Shown here piece after piece: positions 6,356 through 10,530 of a stretch of DNA of 10,530 bases. The notes under the pieces were generated by a model. The model did no database searches. It had not been told where the DNA came from and saw nothing but the letters and a program-made list of their open reading frames with translations. Source of the stretch: an uncultured bacterium (GTDB lineage: Bacteria; Planctomycetota; Phycisphaerae; Phycisphaerales; SM1A02). Within the stretch, counting starts at the first letter, position 1. Every line of letters starts with the position of its first letter. The translations under genes were made by a program, and so were the position numbers. The stretch spans positions 1-10,530 of the forward strand of contig CAIWNO010000041.1 of assembly GCA_903914045.1 (NCBI GenBank). Reading direction: 5' to 3'.

Positions 6356-7072
6356 TTATGTTCCCGCCACGCGCGTCACGCCCGCGATCAAGCCTGTGGA
6401 CACCATGGTCCAACCATCCACTGCCACAAAAAGCAGCAATTTCATGGGCAAACTGATTAAAGATGGTGGCGTCATGAACAAGCCAAGGCTGGCCATGACC
6501 GCCGCCACGGCCAAGTCGATCACCAAGAATGGCAACAACACTTTGAAGCCCAACATGAACGCCACGCGCAATTCATTCAGCGCGAATGCTGGAGCCAACG
6601 TGAGCGTGTCCACTTCGCGGCGCGTCAGCGACTGCCCCGCTTCAACCGGAGTGCCTTTGGATTTCAACACGGCTTCCAAAGTTGGTCCACCATTTTGCGC
6701 TTGCAGTTGATCAAACATGAACGCGCGCAGTGGAGCCTCGGCGCCCTTGACCGCGACCATGGGATCCGCGCTGCCGCCGCTTGCCAGTTGCGACAAGCCG
6801 CCATCCCACGCGGCCTTTAATGTTGGCGTCATGGCGGCAATGGTTAGCGCAACGCTAAGACCAAGCACAATCAAATTGCTGGGCACGGCGCCCAAGCCAA
6901 GACCTTGTCGCAGAATGCTGAGCGTTATAAATATGCGGGGAAAACAAGTGCATAACGCAAGCGCCGCGGGAAGCAGCGCAAATCCCACTGCGGCCGCGGC
7001 CAGCTCCGCGCCACCGCTTAAGCCCACTGGCACATTGCCAACTGTTTGATTGATGGCCGCGAGCAACATCAT
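6356..7072 (-). CDS. fliP: Flagellar export gate protein FliP
   Basis: FliP is the pentameric core subunit of the flagellar export pore. The product has 238 residues, within the family range (about 240-255). It starts with a hydrophobic signal-like segment, then shows CFPRIFITLSILRQGLGLGA, a periplasmic stretch (about residues 85-150), the FliP signature PAFALNELRVAFMLGFKV, and the well-conserved end LPFLVIDLAVAAVMASLG, then ISLPMKLLLFVAVDGW. The ATG at 7072 shares one base with the fliO stop (TGATG) and has GGGAGG 8 bases upstream. A TTG at 7075 and an ATG at 7069 are also in frame but are less well spaced. This is one of the firmest calls in the window. Confidence 0.96.
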   Translation of the reverse strand: MMLLAAINQTVGNVPVGLSGGAELAAAAVGFALLPAALALCTCFPRIFITLSILRQGLGLGAVPSNLIVLGLSVALTIAAMTPTLKAAWDGGLSQLASGGSADPMVAVKGAEAPLRAFMFDQLQAQNGGPTLEAVLKSKGTPVEAGQSLTRREVDTLTLAPAFALNELRVAFMLGFKVLLPFLVIDLAVAAVMASLGLFMTPPSLISLPMKLLLFVAVDGWTMVSTGLIAGVTRVAGT

Positions 7073-7593
7073 CAACCAACCCTCCCAAGCGAGTCGCTGG
7101 CCGAATGATTGCGTTGAGACTGTTGGGCAATGGCGTTGACCGCTTCAGATGAGTCCGCCGCGAATTCCGCCAACCGCTGAAAGCCTTGGGAACTTTGTCC
7201 AAGCAACACCACTCGATCACCCACGCGAACAAGCGTGAGCGCTTGCCCCTTGGCCATGGCGGCGCGATCAAGTATTTCTATGGCTCCGTTGCCAACGGCG
7301 CGTTTGGTATTTCGTTTGAAAAACAATTTCCAAAGCAAGCCCGCGCCTCTTGCACCTTGAAGGTCTGGCTTGGCGCGCAACCACAATGCCACTGCCACCA
7401 CGCACAACCCGCCAAAGGCAAAAACAGAAATCCAACTTCCACCAGTCGCCGCATGCGCCTCGATCGGGGTGAGCACCACGATCTGCGATTCTGGATCGAC
7501 AGAATTGCCAAGCGCAACCGCATGGATTGAACCAAATGCGATGACCGCGCTCGCAATGCGAGCAATTAAGAGGTGAGGGTTACGCCCATCCAT
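7072..7593 (-). CDS. fliO: Flagellar biosynthesis protein FliO
   Basis: FliO is a small membrane protein that assists assembly and stability of the FliP ring and is not part of the final pore. The product has 173 residues, with a signal-peptide-like N-terminus (residues about 1-30) and a short periplasmic stretch. A single membrane helix follows at about 54-72 (VFAFGGLCVVAVALWLR), then a cytoplasmic FliO-type domain (GNGAIEILDRAAMAKGQALT, VRVGDRVVLLGQSSQGFQ). FliO is poorly conserved, so the call relies on this domain and on its place directly before fliP. The ATG at 7593 has AGGGG 5 bases upstream. It is the first gene of the leftward block within the window and faces a divergent promoter region, so it probably opens the operon. 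Confidence 0.85.
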   Translation of the reverse strand: MDGRNPHLLIARIASAVIAFGSIHAVALGNSVDPESQIVVLTPIEAHAATGGSWISVFAFGGLCVVAVALWLRAKPDLQGARGAGLLWKLFFKRNTKRAVGNGAIEILDRAAMAKGQALTLVRVGDRVVLLGQSSQGFQRLAEFAADSSEAVNAIAQQSQRNHSASDSLGRVG

Positions 7594-7633
7594 GGCAGCC
7601 CCTAAGCTTCACGCCCCGCATCCTGCGAAAACG

Positions 7634-7649
7634 GTCGGACCCATCCGAC
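7634..7649 (-). other. Hairpin in the presumed fliO leader
   Basis: GTCGGA (7634-7639) and TCCGAC (7644-7649) form a perfect 6-base stem with a 4-base loop, about 40 bases before the fliO start codon. No T-run follows on either strand, so it is not a terminator. It could be an mRNA 5' leader hairpin or an operator half-site pair. Only the structure is seen; the role is unknown. Confidence 0.4.
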
Positions 7650-7690
7650 ATCCTTAGATCGGCAATTTGACCAGCAAAGGCGTAGTGAAA

Positions 7691-7720
7691 TTTACAAATT
7701 CATCGCATGATTTATGGCAA
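7691..7720 (-). promoter_or_regulatory. Possible sigma-70-type promoter for the fliO operon
   Basis: On the minus strand TTGCCA (7720-7715) matches the -35 consensus TTGACA at 5 of 6 bases. TGTAAA (7696-7691) matches the -10 consensus at 4 of 6, with an 18-base spacer. It would give a leader of about 90 bases holding the 7634-7649 hairpin. It is the best candidate I found by eye in the 202-base divergent region. I saw no equally good rightward promoter for the gene at 7796. Confidence 0.3.
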
Positions 7721-7795
7721 TCTTTCCCGCAAAATACCCCTTGCGTCCACCTGACCACAACGCCATAGCTTGCAGGCATCGCTACCATTCCAACA

Positions 7796-8995
7796 ATGAT
7801 TCGTCGGTCTCAGTTGAATGGTTTCTTGGCGGTGATCGGCGCCTGCGCGTGCTTATTCACGACAACAGAACGTGCGCTTGCCCAGACGGAATACACGTTG
7901 GATGACTTTGACCGCTGGACACCCTCCAAGGCGCCGTCGCCAGTTGATGAACAATTGCAACAGGCGCGCGTGGCTCTTGCCAATGGCGACGCGGCGCGCG
8001 CGCTGAACTTGTCGGAAAATTTTCTGGAGAACAATCCGCTTGGCCAAGGCCGAGCCGACGCATTTTTAATTCAAGGCGACGCGCAATTGGCCTTAAGCAA
8101 CGAATACAAAGCGCTCTTTGCCTATGAAGAGGTGGCGCGTCGATACACCTCCACCACTTCATTTATTCCCGCCTTGGAACGTGAATATGAAATCGCCAAG
8201 GCCTATGCGCATGGCTTACGAAAAAGATTCATGGGAACATTTCGCTGGATCGACGCGGGCGATGATGCCCAGGAAATTTTCATCCGCATTCAAGAGCGAT
8301 TGCCTGGCAGCGAGCTTGCGGAAAAAGCTGGCATGGAATTATCCGACTACTACTTTCGCATTCGCGACATGCCCTTGGCCGCCGATGCGTACGACTTGTT
8401 CGTGCAAAATTATCCGCGCTCAAAGCGCGTGAATAAGGCAAAATTGCGCTTAATTTACAGCTATTACGCGCAGTTCAAAGGCCCGCAATATGACGCCAGC
8501 GGTTTGCGCGAAGCCACGTCCAGGTTGAAACTTTTACAAGCGGATGATCCGGCATTGGCGCAGCAAATTGGCGCCGAAGCGCTTCTGGTGCGCGTGTATG
8601 AAAGCGAGGCAGCCAAACTTCTCAATGACGCGCTGTGGTATAAAGACATGGGCGATTTTATTTCCACGGAACTCACGTTGCGATCCCTGGTGAAACGCTT
8701 TCCAAAATCTATTGCCACTATTGAGGCTCTGAAGATCGCGCCTGACGTGGTGGCCAAATTGCCGGCGCTTGTGGCCAAAGGTTGCCCCGACTACGCGCAA
8801 TTGCAAAGCATATTGCTTGGAACACCAAGAATGGTTGAACCCACCGGCGTGGTTGCGGATCCAGTGGCGCCGCTTCCCGCGGTTGCCGAAACAACCTCAC
8901 AGAAACCAGTGGACGGGGCCGCGCTTGCGCCCCAAGATCAAACCACGTTGCCTCCCATACCAAGCACGCCTGCTTCAGCAGATCAACCCAAATGA
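7796..8995 (+). CDS. BamD-like TPR envelope protein
   Basis: This 399-residue exported protein has tetratricopeptide-like helical repeats resembling the outer-membrane assembly factor BamD (YfiO), which helps insert beta-barrel proteins. An N-terminal signal sequence (basic MIRR, hydrophobic 7-21) ends in ALAQ at about 27-30, suggesting signal peptidase I cleavage. IGAC at residue 17 is a possible lipobox, so lipid anchoring is not excluded. Helical repeats fill about residues 50-310. The stretch YDLFVQNYPRSKRVNKAKLR with the following YSYYAQFKGP and a D-x-x-x-x-EA segment is the most BamD-like part. The last 60 residues (about 340-399) are Pro/Ala/Thr-rich and probably disordered; BamD of about 245 residues lacks them. 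No Shine-Dalgarno sequence precedes the ATG. It overlaps the lptE-like gene by 4 bases, fitting an outer-membrane role. It might be a general TPR protein and not a true BamD. Confidence 0.72.
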   Translation: MIRRSQLNGFLAVIGACACLFTTTERALAQTEYTLDDFDRWTPSKAPSPVDEQLQQARVALANGDAARALNLSENFLENNPLGQGRADAFLIQGDAQLALSNEYKALFAYEEVARRYTSTTSFIPALEREYEIAKAYAHGLRKRFMGTFRWIDAGDDAQEIFIRIQERLPGSELAEKAGMELSDYYFRIRDMPLAADAYDLFVQNYPRSKRVNKAKLRLIYSYYAQFKGPQYDASGLREATSRLKLLQADDPALAQQIGAEALLVRVYESEAAKLLNDALWYKDMGDFISTELTLRSLVKRFPKSIATIEALKIAPDVVAKLPALVAKGCPDYAQLQSILLGTPRMVEPTGVVADPVAPLPAVAETTSQKPVDGAALAPQDQTTLPPIPSTPASADQPK

Positions 8996-9540
8996 AGTTG
9001 AACCCCAAGACCAATGTGTGCGGCAATGCCATGACCTTGATTGCGCTTGTATGCGCCACCTTGTTCATGACCACCGAACTGAGTTGCTCCTCCAAAGGCA
9101 TGAAGGGCGGCAGCCTGCTGCCCACCAAATATCACAGCATTTCCGTGCCTGTTTTTGACAATGCCACGCCCGATCGCGACATGGGATTTCAATTGACGGA
9201 GGCTTTGCAAAAACGTCTGCAACAAACAACGCCGTACACCGTCACGCATGACGGCAAAGCCGACACCATTCTTCGCGGCAAGGTGGTCAGCGTGAAACTT
9301 TCCCAAATGAGTCAAAGCGTTGCGACTGGTTTGTCAGAAGAAGTCGCCTACACTGTGACTCTCGACTGGGATTGGGTTGATGTGCGAACAGGCAAGTCCA
9401 TCACGGCCCGAAAAGGCTTTGCGGCAAGTGGCGTGGTGGTGACAAGTCGATCGCAAGCGGAACCACTGGACTTGGCGCGATTTGAAGTAACGCAACGGCT
9501 CGCTGATGACATTGTTGCGAACCTTCAAGCGGATTGGTGA
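8992..9540 (+). CDS. lptE: LptE-like LPS-assembly protein
   Basis: LptE is the outer-membrane partner that plugs LptD and helps move lipopolysaccharide to the cell surface. The product has 182 residues. A hydrophobic export segment (about residues 14-28) is followed by LSCSS with a cysteine at 32; the lipobox is imperfect, because -3 is Glu, so lipidation is likely but not certain. The mature part matches the family's plan: YHSISVPVFDNATPDRDMGF, a helix (QLTEALQKRL), then beta strands (ADTILRGKVVSVKL, VAYTVTLDWDWVDVRTGKSI) and a C-terminal helix (VTQRLADDIVANLQ). Its ATG overlaps the stop of the BamD-like gene (ATGA), and I see no separate ribosome binding site, so translation is probably coupled. 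LptE is poorly conserved, and I base the call on fold pattern and neighbours. Confidence 0.75.
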   Translation: MKLNPKTNVCGNAMTLIALVCATLFMTTELSCSSKGMKGGSLLPTKYHSISVPVFDNATPDRDMGFQLTEALQKRLQQTTPYTVTHDGKADTILRGKVVSVKLSQMSQSVATGLSEEVAYTVTLDWDWVDVRTGKSITARKGFAASGVVVTSRSQAEPLDLARFEVTQRLADDIVANLQADW

Positions 9541-9587
9541 TAGATGCGCATGCAAGATGTAGTTGAACTTGAAAGTAGAAAATAAAT

Positions 9588-10530
9588 ATGAACGACAATA
9601 ATATTGATTCAACAACTATGGCTTTCGCCTCTAAAAAGAAAACCGATAAACCCATCAAGCGAATTGATCCCCCCACTCCTACTTCCTCTGGTCAATCCGG
9701 CAAGCCACGTCGCCAAAGCGTGACATGGTTCACGTTGGGGTTGCTTGCCATTCTGATTTATATTGTGATTAACGGAAGTTCCACGCGCGGAGTGGCTATA
9801 GACACGTGGCAACAATTCATGCTGCTTGCCAAAGAAGGCAAGTTGGTCAGCGATTCCGTGGTGATTCAGGGTGATCGAATCAGCGCCGATGTGAAGCCAA
9901 ATACCAAGGGTTTTTCCGAGAGATTTGGCGATAAGCCTGCTCCGGTGTACGTGGCCATTATTCCAACGGCTATTTCCAACTACATGAAAGACTTGGAATC
10001 CGTGCCGGTGCCCTACCGAGCCGACGTGACCACAAGCACCTTCGCGCAAATTGCCATGACCATATTGCCCACGCTCATCATCTTGGGAATTCTGTGGTTC
10101 CTGCTTTCGCGCAGCATGCGCAACGCGGGTGGTGGCGCCGGCGGAATGCTTGGCAACTTTGGCCGCAGCAAGCACCGCGTCAGCAACAAGGAAACGGCCC
10201 ATACCACTTTCGCCGATGTCGCTGGCATTGACGAAGCCAAGGAAGAAGTTTCCGAATTGGTTGAGTTCTTGAAGGATCCGAAAAGATTTCAACGCCTTGG
10301 CGGACGAATTCCACGCGGCGTGCTGCTTGAAGGTCCGCCAGGTTGCGGAAAAACTTTGCTCGCCAAGGCCATCGCTGGCGAGGCTGAAGTTCCTTTCTTC
10401 TCCATTTCTGGAAGCGACTTTGTGGAAATGTTCGTGGGCGTTGGCGCCAGCCGCGTGCGCGATTTGTTCAAGCAAGCCAAAGACAATTCACCTTGCATTA
10501 TTTTCTTGGACGAAGTGGACGCCGTCGGCC
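9588..10530 (+). CDS. ftsH: ATP-dependent zinc metalloprotease FtsH (partial, N-terminal 314 residues)
   Basis: FtsH is a membrane-anchored hexameric AAA+ protease that degrades misfolded membrane proteins and short-lived regulators. The window holds the N-terminal part. It comprises a cytoplasmic leader (residues 1 to about 44, basic and Ser/Pro-rich), TM1 (about 46-63), a periplasmic domain (about 64-150), TM2 (about 154-173), a Gly-rich linker (GGGAGG), and the AAA start TTFADVAGIDEAKEEV. Walker A is GPPGCGKT (249-256), the pore loop is FVEMFVGVG, and Walker B is CIIFLDEVDAVG, at the window edge. The HExxH zinc site lies beyond the window. Cys in Walker A replaces the common Thr, which is tolerated in AAA proteins. 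The start at 9588 gives a longer leader than usual; an ATG at 9618 is an alternative, and neither has a clear Shine-Dalgarno sequence. It lies 47 bases after lptE and is probably co-transcribed. Confidence 0.95.
   Translation, partial: MNDNNIDSTTMAFASKKKTDKPIKRIDPPTPTSSGQSGKPRRQSVTWFTLGLLAILIYIVINGSSTRGVAIDTWQQFMLLAKEGKLVSDSVVIQGDRISADVKPNTKGFSERFGDKPAPVYVAIIPTAISNYMKDLESVPVPYRADVTTSTFAQIAMTILPTLIILGILWFLLSRSMRNAGGGAGGMLGNFGRSKHRVSNKETAHTTFADVAGIDEAKEEVSELVEFLKDPKRFQRLGGRIPRGVLLEGPPGCGKTLLAKAIAGEAEVPFFSISGSDFVEMFVGVGASRVRDLFKQAKDNSPCIIFLDEVDAVG

Noticed and set aside
9609..10475. Long minus-strand open frame (288 codons) opposite ftsH.
   Set aside because: It is the shadow of ftsH, whose AAA motifs are unmistakable on the plus strand; the antisense product shows no family features.

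Overview
The window looks like chromosomal DNA of a flagellated, outer-membrane-bearing bacterium. My best guess is a planctomycete, possibly of the Phycisphaerae type. That guess rests on the general look of the diverged flagellar export proteins and on a divergent BamD-like/LptE-like/FtsH gene set; no marker in the window fixes the taxonomy. I see no tRNA, rRNA, CRISPR array, transposase or phage gene.

Layout. Positions 1-566 hold two fragments of a CoA-transferase B-subunit gene (scoB/atoA type). They are mirrored head to head around position 194/195, and both lack their N-terminal halves. Positions 567-772 are intergenic and carry a terminator hairpin that reads leftward. From 7593 down to 773 the minus strand carries a flagellar block in the order fliO, fliP, fliQ, fliR, flhB-like, flhA, a 96-residue unknown gene, a 399-base gap, then fliA (sigma-28). 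Most junctions are overlaps or abutments with good Shine-Dalgarno sequences, so fliO to the unknown gene is very probably one operon. The products form the membrane export gate of the flagellar type III secretion system, plus the sigma factor for late flagellar genes.

Positions 7594-7795 are a divergent intergenic region. From 7796 rightward the plus strand encodes a BamD-like TPR envelope protein, an LptE-like lipopolysaccharide-assembly protein that overlaps it by 4 bases, and the N-terminal 314 residues of the membrane protease FtsH, which runs off the window end. These three point to outer-membrane biogenesis and membrane protein quality control.

Three points stand out. First, the mirrored scoB arms differ at roughly one base in five, mostly at silent positions; this is either an unusual rearrangement or an amplification/assembly chimera. 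Second, the flhB-like gene stops where the autocleaving NPTH domain should begin, yet it is tightly coupled to an intact flhA. Third, an unrecognised small protein is translationally coupled to flhA and has a faint Jag_N/FlhF-N-like pattern.
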